This document shows, piece by piece, positions 23,062 through 31,402 of a stretch of DNA of 35,634 nt (position 1 is its first letter; every line of letters starts with the position of its first letter). The translations under genes were made by a program, and so were the position numbers. Location of the stretch: the NCBI GenBank assembly GCA_021161865.1, contig JAGGZU010000041.1, positions 1 to 35,634 of the forward strand. Reading direction: 5' to 3'. Below the pieces are notes generated by a model, which saw nothing but the letters and a program-made list of their open reading frames with translations, ran no database searches and was not told where the DNA came from. This DNA is from Thermoplasmata archaeon (lineage in GTDB: Archaea > Thermoplasmatota > E2 > DHVEG-1 > B18-G2).

Positions 23062-24879
23062 TTATCTTCCAACCACTATACCCGCCGGATCAATTTGTTT
23101 GAGTATACTCAACTCTTTTTTGGTTGGTGGAGTTGTTGTCTGCACATTCTCTGGTATTGTTATGTTGAACCCGCTGTTGTTTTTTATATCCTCAATGGTT
23201 ACACCAGGATGAATCGATAGCAGTGTCATTTGTTTTGTTTTCTCATCAAACCCGTATACTCCAAGTTGGGTTATCACCCTGTAGGGTCCACTCGTAGTGG
23301 GTAAACCATTTTTTTCCCTAGAGTTTTTACCGTTTAGGTAACCTGGTGTGGTTAGGAAATCGATTTTTTTTACAAACCTGTTTTTGTCTTGTCTCATTAT
23401 TATAATGGTTTTGTTGCATAGACTTCCAACGTCGTTTGCACCACCACTCCCAGGGAGTCTCACCTTTGGTTTTTCGTAGTCTCCTATCACGGTCGTGTTT
23501 ATGTTCCCGTACATGTCTATCTGTGCTGCTCCAAGGAAGCCGTAGTCTATGTATCCTGCTTGTGCCATGGACATGGAGTCATGCATGCTTGATGCAGCAA
23601 CAGCCATGTGGAAGGTTCTTGAGTCCCCAACCGATATCGGGAGTACAGGTATTTCTGGTCCGATTCCTCCTGCTTCGAAGAAAAGCAGCAGGTTTGGTGC
23701 ATGTGTTTTTTGTGCGAGCATTGCCGCTATCATTGGTAAACCTGTTCCCACAAACACCGACTTGTTGTCTTCCAGGAGGTGTGATGCGGCGCAGGCAAGC
23801 AGTTCAGTGGATGAGTAGGTTTGTTGTTGGAACTGTTGTTTTTTCTTTTTTATCCAGGGTGCGTTCATGGGTTTTTCAAGTCGTTCAATTTTTTCAAGCT
23901 GTTGAAGCCTTGTTTTTCCACCGATTAATCTTAGATATTCTTCTAAATCTTCGGTTCCATAAACGTATTTTTCCAGGTAACTCTTTACGCCTTCATCTGT
24001 TTTCGAAAGTGTAAGCCATTCCCCAATGTGTTGTTCATCAAAGAAATACTGGTAGGGCATTTGGCAGGGATGGGAACCAAATGCTGCTTCAACAACAGCG
24101 TCAACAAGGTAGAAGGGTATAACGGTTTTCCAAGGCTCTTGCCTTATTTCTTTACTGTCAACGATTTTTTCGGTTGTGATGATAACTCTTCTTGCTGCAC
24201 GAGCAAGCTCAAAGTCTTCAACCATTATACCATCAATCTGAGCGTTCCCATGTTTGTCGCATCTTGGTACATGTATAACCGTTACGTCAGGATAGCACGC
24301 CGGTAGCAAACAAACAGTTTTACCACTAAAAGGGTCTTTTATTGTTTTTGCTGAACTATGTTTGAATGTGTCTGTTCCAAGCATCACCCGTGTTGGTATA
24401 AAAGGTACTCCCATCATTGCTGCTAGGAAACGCCATTGGTAACCGGCGTTACTGATTTCACCAACTACCTTGCATTTTCCTGTTTCAACTGCTCGGCGTG
24501 ATGCTGGTGAGAGTCCTCGAAGCTCATGACCAAAGGCGTAGGCTACCTCGACTTTGTTAACACAACCAGAGGCTACAAGGAGATCAAGGTCATGGACGGC
24601 TGTTTTTCCAGCCATTATTAGGTTTCTTCTAGGTTGCCTTATGATCTCGTAAACAACAGCCATTGAAACCCTCACATGACCGAAGCCACCCATTGCTAAA
24701 AGGTCGCCGTTTTTTATAAAACTGGAGACAGCTTCCTTAGCATTCATTCTTTTGTCAATTAAACCCCTGGGTTTGTTTTTTAGTATCCACCTGCGGTTTT
24801 CATCAGGGTCATACCATCCAATTAGTTTGCCCCTGCCTTCCTCCAGCACCATTTTGTCGTCTGCTTTGCTGTGTCCCAT
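23062..24879 (-). CDS. Fused family I CoA-transferase (glutaconate CoA-transferase A+B type)
   Basis: A 605-residue single chain joining both subunits of a family I CoA-transferase. The A-like half (about 40-345) has AMGGFGHVRVSMAVVYEIIRQ, GLSPASRRAVETG and GVPFIPTRVMLGTD. The B-like half (about 355-605) has LLFFEAGGIGPEIP, IDYGFLGAAQID, VRLPGSGGANDVG and LLSIHPGVTIEDI. The probable catalytic glutamate, which forms the glutamyl-CoA thioester, is E402. Its presence argues for CoA transfer rather than the ring hydrolase (IpdAB) or decarboxylase (AibAB) relatives, which have altered sites. It is the first gene of a unit with the Cys-less thiolase and DUF35, 87 bases apart. The fusion linker is Lys/Gln-rich (KKKKQQFQQQ). 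The acyl substrate is unknown. Confidence 0.88.
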   Translation of the reverse strand: MGHSKADDKMVLEEGRGKLIGWYDPDENRRWILKNKPRGLIDKRMNAKEAVSSFIKNGDLLAMGGFGHVRVSMAVVYEIIRQPRRNLIMAGKTAVHDLDLLVASGCVNKVEVAYAFGHELRGLSPASRRAVETGKCKVVGEISNAGYQWRFLAAMMGVPFIPTRVMLGTDTFKHSSAKTIKDPFSGKTVCLLPACYPDVTVIHVPRCDKHGNAQIDGIMVEDFELARAARRVIITTEKIVDSKEIRQEPWKTVIPFYLVDAVVEAAFGSHPCQMPYQYFFDEQHIGEWLTLSKTDEGVKSYLEKYVYGTEDLEEYLRLIGGKTRLQQLEKIERLEKPMNAPWIKKKKQQFQQQTYSSTELLACAASHLLEDNKSVFVGTGLPMIAAMLAQKTHAPNLLLFFEAGGIGPEIPVLPISVGDSRTFHMAVAASSMHDSMSMAQAGYIDYGFLGAAQIDMYGNINTTVIGDYEKPKVRLPGSGGANDVGSLCNKTIIIMRQDKNRFVKKIDFLTTPGYLNGKNSREKNGLPTTSGPYRVITQLGVYGFDEKTKQMTLLSIHPGVTIEDIKNNSGFNITIPENVQTTTPPTKKELSILKQIDPAGIVVGR

Positions 24880-24895
24880 GGTTTTTTCACATCCC

Positions 24896-24910
24896 CTTTT
24901 TTATGAAACT
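24896..24910 (-). promoter_or_regulatory. TATA-like box for the CoA-transferase operon
   Basis: GTTTCATAAAAAAGG on the minus strand is centred about 25 bases before the ATG at 24879. Confidence 0.45.
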
Positions 24911-24936
24911 TTTTTTTGTACTAAAAAGCTTCGAAG

Positions 24937-24959
24937 AAGAGGTAACTTTTTACCCTCTT
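24937..24959. promoter_or_regulatory. Imperfect inverted repeat between divergent acyl-CoA operons
   Basis: AAGAGGTAA and TTACCCTCTT face each other across four bases, a near-perfect dyad with one bulged base. It sits between the divergent CoA-transferase and acyl-CoA dehydrogenase genes and could be an operator for both. No second copy was found by eye. Confidence 0.35.
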
Positions 24960-24985
24960 TGTGTATCACGGTATGAGGAGTTACC

Positions 24986-26125
24986 ATGAACTTTGAGTTA
25001 ACACCTGAGCAGAAGGCTATACAAAAAACGGTGCGTGAGTTTTGTGAAAAAGAGATAAAACCCATTGCTGCCAAGATCGATGACGAGGAGGAGTTTCCAT
25101 GGGATCTTTACAAAAAGATGGGTAAACTTGGTCTCATGGGGATGACCGTTCCCAAGGAGTACGGCGGTGCAGGTATCGACCGGTTGAGCTACATGCTCGC
25201 TCTTGAGGAGATCTCCAAAGCATCTGGTTCGGTTGGTATAACGGTTGAGGCACATAACTCACTTGGTATAGGTCACATCTACGAAAAAGGCACGGAGGAG
25301 CAACGTAGGAAGTATTTGCCGAGGCTTACAAGCGGTGAAGCCATCGCTGCGTGGGCGCTCACTGAGCCAAATGCCGGCTCTGATGCCGCTTCGATTCAAA
25401 CAACAGCTGTGCTTGAGGGGGATGAATGGGTTTTGAATGGTACAAAACATTTCATCACAAGCGGTGATATCGCTGAGGTTGTTACGGTTATGGCTAAAAC
25501 TGATAAGGAAAAGGGTGCAAAGGGCATTAGCGCTTTTATTGTTGAGAAGGGGACACCTGGTTTTGAGGTTGGTGTACTTGAGGACAAGCTTGGTTTACGT
25601 GGCAGTAGAACCGCTGAGCTTATCTTAGAGGACTGTAGGGTTCCTAAGGAGAATCTTCTTGGTGAAAAAAACATGGGTTTCATTGGTGCAATGAACATTC
25701 TTGACCGTGGTAGAACAGCGATTGGTGCTATGGCTGTCGGTATAGCTCAGGCTGCTCTTGAGGAAAGTATAGAGTATTCTAAACAACGGCAGCAGTTTGG
25801 TAGACCAATCTCTAAGTTTCAAGCAGTTCAGTGGATGATTGTTGACATGGCCACTGAGATTGAAGCTGCTCGTTTACTGGTTCACCGTGCTGCATTCCTT
25901 GAGGATCATGATATACCGTTTACTAAAGAGGCTGCTATGGCTAAACTTTTTGCCTCTGAGATGGCGATGCGAGCCACCAGGAAAGCTATTCAGGTTCATG
26001 GTGGCTATGGTTACACAAAGGAGTATCCTCTCGAAAGGTTTTTCAGGGATGTAAAGCTCTGTGAGATTGGTGAAGGCACTTCTGAGGTTCAGAGATTGGT
26101 TATTGCAAGGAGACTTGGTTTATAA
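24986..26125 (+). CDS. Acyl-CoA dehydrogenase (short/branched-chain type)
   Basis: FAD enzyme of 379 residues that makes a 2,3-double bond in an acyl-CoA. Motifs include AWALTEPNAGSDAASI, NGTKHFITSG, KLGLRGSRT, RQQFGRPIS and QVHGGYGYTKEYPLERFFRD. The catalytic base is E363 in IGEGTSEVQR, the position used by short- and medium-chain dehydrogenases. True isovaleryl-CoA dehydrogenases have GAGTSE there and carry their base on another helix, where this protein has Arg/Gly (LDRGRTAI). So despite its place in a leucine-type cluster, an isovaleryl specificity is not supported; 2-methylbutyryl-, isobutyryl- or butyryl-CoA are equally possible. GAGGAG precedes the ATG. It is followed by the acyl-CoA synthetase gene after 22 bases. 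Confidence 0.92.
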   Translation: MNFELTPEQKAIQKTVREFCEKEIKPIAAKIDDEEEFPWDLYKKMGKLGLMGMTVPKEYGGAGIDRLSYMLALEEISKASGSVGITVEAHNSLGIGHIYEKGTEEQRRKYLPRLTSGEAIAAWALTEPNAGSDAASIQTTAVLEGDEWVLNGTKHFITSGDIAEVVTVMAKTDKEKGAKGISAFIVEKGTPGFEVGVLEDKLGLRGSRTAELILEDCRVPKENLLGEKNMGFIGAMNILDRGRTAIGAMAVGIAQAALEESIEYSKQRQQFGRPISKFQAVQWMIVDMATEIEAARLLVHRAAFLEDHDIPFTKEAAMAKLFASEMAMRATRKAIQVHGGYGYTKEYPLERFFRDVKLCEIGEGTSEVQRLVIARRLGL

Positions 26126-26147
26126 TAAATAGAAAAAGGTGGTTGGT

Positions 26148-27794
26148 ATGAAGAACATGTTGAGTGGTGCTTCTAAAAAGGAGGACAGGTATGAGGAGAT
26201 GTACAGGAACTTTAAATGGAATGTTCCAGAGTACTACAATTTTGGTTTTGATGTTGTTGACAGGTGGGCTGAGGACAGGACTAAACTAGCTTTGATTTCC
26301 ATTGATAGAACAGGGAAACATGATAGGTATCACACATTTTATGACCTCAGTGTTGCGTCGAACAGGTTTGCTAACGTGCTTAGAAATATTGGTGTGAAAA
26401 AAGGAGATCGTGTGCTTGTTATCCTTCAGAGCATACCTGAGTGGTATATTGCGTTGATTGGCATGTTTAAACTTGGTGTTGTACCTATGCCTGGAACCGT
26501 GTTGCTTACAGCAAAGGACATTGAGTACCGTATCAACCGTGCAGAGGCTTGTATGGTGCTCACAGACCTTGATCATGCGGATAGTGTGGAGGCGGTGAAG
26601 GCTAACTGCCCAACGTTGAAACATATGATGCTTGTTGACGGTAAAAGAGCTGGTTGGTACAACTTTTATGAGGAGATGAGCGAGGCTTCACCAGAGCTTT
26701 CCCAAGAGGGGGTTGGTAAAACTAGGTCTACGGATCCAATGCTTATCTATTTCACCTCCGGTACCACCGGTCACCCTAAAATGGTTCTTCACACTCATAG
26801 TTATCCTCTTGGTCATGAGGTGACCGCTAAGTTCGCGCAGGCTTTGACTGATAAGGATTTGCATTGGACTGTTTCTGAAACCGGTTGGGCGAAGGCTGCC
26901 TGGGGTAAGCTTTTTGGTCAGATGATTGTTGGAGCCGCTATTATTCAGTGGGAGACACCTGGTAGGTTTGACCCTGATGGTTTACTGAGGGCTATGGAGA
27001 AGTATGGTGTAACAACCTTTTGCGCTCCACCAACGGTTTACCGGATGCTTATCCAGCTTGATCTCTCCAAGTATAATCTTAAGCTTCGTCATTGTATGAG
27101 CGCTGGTGAGCCACTCAACCCGGAGGTTATAAGGGTTTGGAAGAAAGCCTTTGGTTTAGACATCTATGATTTTTATGGTCAAACCGAGACCGTTTGTGTA
27201 CTGTCCAACTACCCTTTTATGCCCATCAAGTATGGTTCAGTGGGGAAACCAACACCTGGTCATGATGTGAGGATAGTGGACGACGATGGAAACGAGTTGA
27301 AGCCAGGTGAAGTTGGCAACATAGCCCTCTATATTGGTAAGGAGCGTCCACCAGGTTTGTTCAAGGAGTATTGGAAGGATGAGGAGGCGATGAAGGAAGC
27401 ATTCAGAGGGGACTATTATTTCACAGGTGATCTTGGTTACAAGGATGAGGATGGTTATTTCTGGTTTGTTGGTCGTAGAGATGATGTGATAAAATCTTCT
27501 GGTTATCGTATAGGCCCTTTTGAGGTGGAGTCTGCTTTGATGGAGCATCCAGCTGTTGCTGAGTGTGCTGTCGTTGGCGTACCTGACCCACAGGGAATAA
27601 GGGGGACTGTAGTCAAGGCCTTCGTCGTTCTTGCAAAGGGTTTTAAACCATCTGAGACGCTTACAAAGGGGCTTCAGGATCATGTGAAGAAAACCACTGC
27701 ACCGTACAAGTACCCACGTATAGTGGAGTACGTTGATGAGTTACCGAAGACTATTTCAGGTAAGATACTTAGACGTGAACTTAGGAAAAAATGA
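26148..27794 (+). CDS. AMP-forming acyl-CoA synthetase (medium/branched-chain type)
   Basis: Activates a carboxylic acid to its CoA thioester with ATP, giving AMP and pyrophosphate. About 548 residues from ATG 26148, which has AGGTGG six bases upstream; an in-frame GTG at 26139 is less likely. Family motifs are the P-loop YFTSGTTGHPKM, the DFYGQTET adenine-binding motif, YYFTGDLG, GRRDDVIKSSGYRIGPFEVE and the catalytic lysine motif PKTISGKILRREL. The overall type resembles medium-chain (MACS) synthetases; an archaeal relative from Methanosarcina prefers 2-methylbutyrate. It forms a two-gene unit with the acyl-CoA dehydrogenase, suggesting entry of free branched or short acids. Confidence 0.92.
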   Translation: MKNMLSGASKKEDRYEEMYRNFKWNVPEYYNFGFDVVDRWAEDRTKLALISIDRTGKHDRYHTFYDLSVASNRFANVLRNIGVKKGDRVLVILQSIPEWYIALIGMFKLGVVPMPGTVLLTAKDIEYRINRAEACMVLTDLDHADSVEAVKANCPTLKHMMLVDGKRAGWYNFYEEMSEASPELSQEGVGKTRSTDPMLIYFTSGTTGHPKMVLHTHSYPLGHEVTAKFAQALTDKDLHWTVSETGWAKAAWGKLFGQMIVGAAIIQWETPGRFDPDGLLRAMEKYGVTTFCAPPTVYRMLIQLDLSKYNLKLRHCMSAGEPLNPEVIRVWKKAFGLDIYDFYGQTETVCVLSNYPFMPIKYGSVGKPTPGHDVRIVDDDGNELKPGEVGNIALYIGKERPPGLFKEYWKDEEAMKEAFRGDYYFTGDLGYKDEDGYFWFVGRRDDVIKSSGYRIGPFEVESALMEHPAVAECAVVGVPDPQGIRGTVVKAFVVLAKGFKPSETLTKGLQDHVKKTTAPYKYPRIVEYVDELPKTISGKILRRELRKK

Positions 27795-27802
27795 AAAAGG
27801 TT

Positions 27803-29407
27803 TTACATTCTGTACATTGTTGGTTTCCACTTTGGTATTGGTGCGTTGAGTGCAGCTGATATACCTAAACCCAGTACCATTCTTGTGTCAGCTGGGTCGA
27901 TAACACCATCATCCCATATCCTCGCTGTGCTGTAGTATGGGCTTCCCTCTCTCTCATATTTTTTGAGTATAGGTTCTATGATGGCTTTTTCCTCCTCCTT
28001 TGTCAAGGTTTTTCCTTTACGCCAAAGCTGGTCTTTTTTTACGGTTAAAAGCACGTTCGCTGCCTGTTCGCCACCCATAACTGAGATTCTAGCGTTTGGC
28101 CACATCCAAAGCTGCCTTGGCTGGTAGGCTCTACCACACATCCCATAGTTTCCTGCACCGAAGGAACCGCCTATTATAACAGTGAACTTTGGAACGTTTG
28201 CTGTGGTTACTGCACTAACCATTTTCGCTCCATCCTTTGCTATACCGCCTGCCTCGTATTTTTTTCCAACCATGAAACCTGTTATGTTCTGTAGAAACAC
28301 TAATGGTATTTTTCGTTGACAGCATATCTCTATGAAATGTGTTCCTTTGAGTGCAGATTCAGAGAACAGTACACCATTGTTTGCGAGTATACCAACAGGA
28401 TAACCCATGATTCTTGCAAAACCACACACAAGTGTAGTACCATAGAGTGCTTTGAATTCATGGAATTTTGACCCATCCACCAGTCTAGCTATGATTTCTC
28501 TGACCTCGAAGGGTTTCCTGGGATCCTTTGATATTACCCCATAGATTTCTTTTATATCATACAGTGGTTCCTCAGGTTTTTTGACATCAAGCTGTGTTTT
28601 CTCAGGTCTATTGAGGTTTTCAACAATGTTTCTCGCTATCTGTATAGCCTCCATGTCGTTGTGCGCGTAATGGTCTGCAACCCCACTTTCCCTGCAGTGT
28701 ACGTCTGCTCCACCAAGCTCCTCAGCTGTGACTTCTTCACCAGTTGCTGCTTTAACAAGAGGTGGACCGCCGAGGAAGATTGTACCAGTGCCTTTGACGA
28801 TTATTGTTTCATCGGACATAGCAGGTACGTATGCTCCTCCGGCGGTGCAGGAGCCCATGACAACAGCTATTTGAGGTATACCCATTGATGACATCTTGGC
28901 TTGGTTGTAGAATATTCTACCAAAATGTTCTCTGTCAGGGAAAACCTCATCCTGCATTGGTAGGAATGCTCCACCAGAATCAACAAGGTATATGCACGGT
29001 AGGTTGTTTTCCATTGCTATCTCTTGAGCGCGGAGATGTTTTTTTACAGTCATCGGGTAGTAGGTTCCACCTGTTACTGTGGCATCGTTTGCTATAACAA
29101 CAACCTCTCGTCCATGGATGATTCCTATCCCTGTTATAATGCCTGCAGCGGGAGCCTTGTTGTCGTACATGTCGTAGGCAGCAAGAGGGTTGAACTCCAT
29201 GAAGGGTGTGTCTGGGTCAAGGAGCGCTTCTATTCTTTCCCTGGCAAGCATTTTGCCACGTGATTTATGAAGTTTTATTCTCTCCTCTCCTCCTTTAGAT
29301 GCTTCAGCGATTTTGGCTTTTAAATCTTTGACAAGTTTCTCATAGTGGGCATAGTTTTCTTTAAACTCTTTGCTTGATGTGTCAATGTGACTCTCAATCA
29401 CATCCAT
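27803..29407 (-). CDS. Methylcrotonyl-CoA carboxylase-type carboxyltransferase (beta) subunit
   Basis: Carboxyltransferase of a biotin-dependent acyl-CoA carboxylase, about 534 residues from ATG 29407, which has GGAGG just upstream. The central region [68 protein letters not shown] and [17 protein letters not shown] matches methylcrotonyl-CoA carboxylase beta closely. Propionyl-CoA carboxylases differ in these segments. It would convert 3-methylcrotonyl-CoA to 3-methylglutaconyl-CoA in leucine breakdown. It is the last gene of the LiuC-like/biotin carboxylase/biotin carrier operon, four bases after the carrier gene. Geranyl-CoA carboxylase is an alternative from the same subfamily. Confidence 0.9.
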   Translation of the reverse strand: MDVIESHIDTSSKEFKENYAHYEKLVKDLKAKIAEASKGGEERIKLHKSRGKMLARERIEALLDPDTPFMEFNPLAAYDMYDNKAPAAGIITGIGIIHGREVVVIANDATVTGGTYYPMTVKKHLRAQEIAMENNLPCIYLVDSGGAFLPMQDEVFPDREHFGRIFYNQAKMSSMGIPQIAVVMGSCTAGGAYVPAMSDETIIVKGTGTIFLGGPPLVKAATGEEVTAEELGGADVHCRESGVADHYAHNDMEAIQIARNIVENLNRPEKTQLDVKKPEEPLYDIKEIYGVISKDPRKPFEVREIIARLVDGSKFHEFKALYGTTLVCGFARIMGYPVGILANNGVLFSESALKGTHFIEICCQRKIPLVFLQNITGFMVGKKYEAGGIAKDGAKMVSAVTTANVPKFTVIIGGSFGAGNYGMCGRAYQPRQLWMWPNARISVMGGEQAANVLLTVKKDQLWRKGKTLTKEEEKAIIEPILKKYEREGSPYYSTARIWDDGVIDPADTRMVLGLGISAALNAPIPKWKPTMYRM

Positions 29408-29411
29408 TTTT

Positions 29412-29903
29412 TTATTCCTCCTTCTTTTCAATTTCCACCGTGATTTCTCCAAGTTCTATCTGATCTTTCTCTTTGAAGTTAACCTTTTTTACCATTCCAT
29501 CATATGGCGCTTTTATGAGGTACTCCATCTTCATGGCCTCTATGACCATGAGCACATCTCCTTTTTTAACTGCATCTCCCTTTTTCACGTTAACCCGCAC
29601 GACTTTCCCTGATATTGGTGAGGAGAGATTTCCCTCTTTTTTCTCCATTCTTTTTCTACCCGTTAAAGGTACAGGTTTAACTTTGAAGACATCACCGTCT
29701 ATGAAAACAAACTTACCGTTTTTTCCCTCAGCGACAACACATTTTATGTACCTGTCGCCAAGCTTTATTTTGAGTTGACCTGGTTTAACCTCCTCTGCTT
29801 CAACGGTGTAGGTGGTGTTGTCGTAGGTAACAAGGTATTTATCTTCTTTTCTTTCGACCTCAACATTGTAAACATGGTTTTCGTACTCATAGTTGATGAA
29901 CAT
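29412..29903 (-). CDS. Biotin carboxyl carrier protein subunit of the acyl-CoA carboxylase
   Basis: Carries the biotin arm between biotin carboxylase and carboxyltransferase. About 163 residues from ATG 29903; an in-frame GTG at 29912 adds three residues and overlaps the upstream stop. GGAGG at 29917-29921 could serve either. The C-terminal biotinyl domain has the attachment motif EAMKMEY (lysine about 125) and the symmetrical PISGKVVRV...KAPYDGMV repeats. The N-terminal half, with beta-rich segments, resembles the BT (biotin-transfer) domain that in bacterial and mitochondrial enzymes is fused to biotin carboxylase. Here it is a separate polypeptide. Confidence 0.9.
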   Translation of the reverse strand: MFINYEYENHVYNVEVERKEDKYLVTYDNTTYTVEAEEVKPGQLKIKLGDRYIKCVVAEGKNGKFVFIDGDVFKVKPVPLTGRKRMEKKEGNLSSPISGKVVRVNVKKGDAVKKGDVLMVIEAMKMEYLIKAPYDGMVKKVNFKEKDQIELGEITVEIEKKEE

Positions 29904-29904
29904 G

Positions 29905-31401
29905 CTACACACCTATCCTCCATCTACCAGTGTGTTTCCATGGTGAATGCGGATCAGGTTCCTTGTATCTAACCACTTCCTCTCGTTTTGGATGCAGGGC
30001 ATTATAGATTGCAAGACCTATAATGGCATCAAGTGGCAGTCCTTTTTGTTGTTCACCCCAGTCTTTGAAGTAAGTGTCTATGAAGTGTGTTGTGATGTTT
30101 CCTCTTCTAAAAGCTTCATGTTTCAAAACCCTTTTCAGAAATGGAATGTTTGTTGTAACTCCCAGTATAACATACCTTGACAGAGCCCATATCATTTTGT
30201 TTATGCTTTCCTCCCTGTTTTCGCCACCGACTATGAGTTTGGCAAGCATTGGATCATAGTAGGGTGTTATCTCTAACCCTGTTTCGATTCCAGCATCATT
30301 CCTTATGTTTGGACCCAGTGGCATCTCCACTTTTTCTAGTACTCCAACGCTCGGCAGGAAACCATGAGCTGGATCCTCAGCATATATCCTGCATTCCAAG
30401 GCGTGCCCCCTTTGGTGAACATCCTTTTGAGTGAGGTCGAGTTCTTTTCCAGCAGCGATTTTTATCTGACGTTTAACGATGTCTACACCTGTAGTCATCT
30501 CTGTGATTGGATGCTCGACTTGTAACCTCGTATTCATCTCCATGAAATAGTAGTTTAGGTTGCCATCGACCATAAACTCTATGGTGCCAGCATTTGTGTA
30601 ACCAACCGCTTCTGCAGCTTTAACAGCAGCCTCACCCATCTCTTTTCTTAAATCCTTTGTCATAACAGGAGAAGGTGTTTCTTCTATGATTTTTTGATGC
30701 CTTCTTTGGATGGAGCATTCTCTTTCAAACAGATGTATGATGTTGCCGTGTTCGTCAGCAAGTATCTGAAACTCTATGTGCCGTGGTTTGTCAAGGTATC
30801 TTTCAAGGAAAACCATGTCGTTTCCAAAGGAGGATTTTGCTTCACGTTTCGCGCTTTCTATGGATTCTTCAAGGTTTTCTTCTGAGTGAACGATTTTCAT
30901 TCCTTTCCCGCCACCGCCGGCAACAGCTTTAACAAGCAGAGGGAAACCTATCTTTTTTCCCTCTTTAACCAGTATTTTTGTGTCCTGTTTAAGCCCATGG
31001 TAACCCGGGATAATAGGTACACCTGCTTTTTCCATTGTTTTTTTGGCTTTTATTTTGTCACCCATGAGCGCGATAACCCTTGCATCTGGACCTATGAATT
31101 TCAATCCACTGTCCCTGCAAGCCTGCGCGAAATCAGGGTTTTCAGCCAGGAAACCATAACCCGGGTGTATGGCTTCAGCTCCCTTTTTTTCAGCTGCTTC
31201 AATGATCTTTCCTATGTTTAGGTAGCTCTCAGATGGTGTGGGGTCGCCAAGGTTCACTGATTCATCAGCTAGGTTTACATGTGGTGCTTTTTCATCAACC
31301 TTGGAGTAGACTGCAACGGTTTCTATCCCCATCTCCTTGCATGCATGGATCACTCTGATTGCTATTTCTCCACGGTTTGCTATCAGGATCTTTTTGAACA
31401 C
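29905..31401 (-). CDS. Biotin carboxylase subunit of acyl-CoA carboxylase
   Basis: ATP-grasp enzyme that carboxylates biotin with bicarbonate. About 498 residues from GTG 31401 (VFKKILIANRGEIAIRVIHA); GGAGGG lies at the right distance upstream, and the longer open frame lacks family similarity. Motifs are HPGYGFLAENPDF, the glycine-rich loop AGGGGKGMK, LERYLDKPRHIEFQ, ECSIQRRHQKIIEE and MNTRLQVEHPITE. The C-terminus runs about 50 residues beyond the core (GLPLDAIIGLAIYNALHPKR), probably to bind partner subunits. It begins one base after the stop of the LiuC-like gene. The same subunit may serve other carboxylases. Confidence 0.93.
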   Translation of the reverse strand: MFKKILIANRGEIAIRVIHACKEMGIETVAVYSKVDEKAPHVNLADESVNLGDPTPSESYLNIGKIIEAAEKKGAEAIHPGYGFLAENPDFAQACRDSGLKFIGPDARVIALMGDKIKAKKTMEKAGVPIIPGYHGLKQDTKILVKEGKKIGFPLLVKAVAGGGGKGMKIVHSEENLEESIESAKREAKSSFGNDMVFLERYLDKPRHIEFQILADEHGNIIHLFERECSIQRRHQKIIEETPSPVMTKDLRKEMGEAAVKAAEAVGYTNAGTIEFMVDGNLNYYFMEMNTRLQVEHPITEMTTGVDIVKRQIKIAAGKELDLTQKDVHQRGHALECRIYAEDPAHGFLPSVGVLEKVEMPLGPNIRNDAGIETGLEITPYYDPMLAKLIVGGENREESINKMIWALSRYVILGVTTNIPFLKRVLKHEAFRRGNITTHFIDTYFKDWGEQQKGLPLDAIIGLAIYNALHPKREEVVRYKEPDPHSPWKHTGRWRIGV

Positions 31402-31402
31402 C

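Noticed and set aside
23436-24014. Long plus-strand open frame of 192 codons
   Set aside because: It lies entirely inside the CoA-transferase gene on the other strand, has low-complexity composition and shows no domain or start signal.
23062-24879. AibAB-type decarboxylase or IpdAB-type hydrolase
   Set aside because: Those relatives have lost the CoA-transferase glutamate, whereas E402 in FFEAGGIG appears intact here.
24986-26125. Annotation as isovaleryl-CoA dehydrogenase
   Set aside because: Cluster context suggests it, but the catalytic base is at the short/medium-chain position and the isovaleryl GAGTSE motif is absent.
27803-29407. Propionyl-CoA carboxylase beta
   Set aside because: The [17 protein letters not shown] and [15 protein letters not shown] segments match the methylcrotonyl-CoA carboxylase group better than propionyl-CoA carboxylase.
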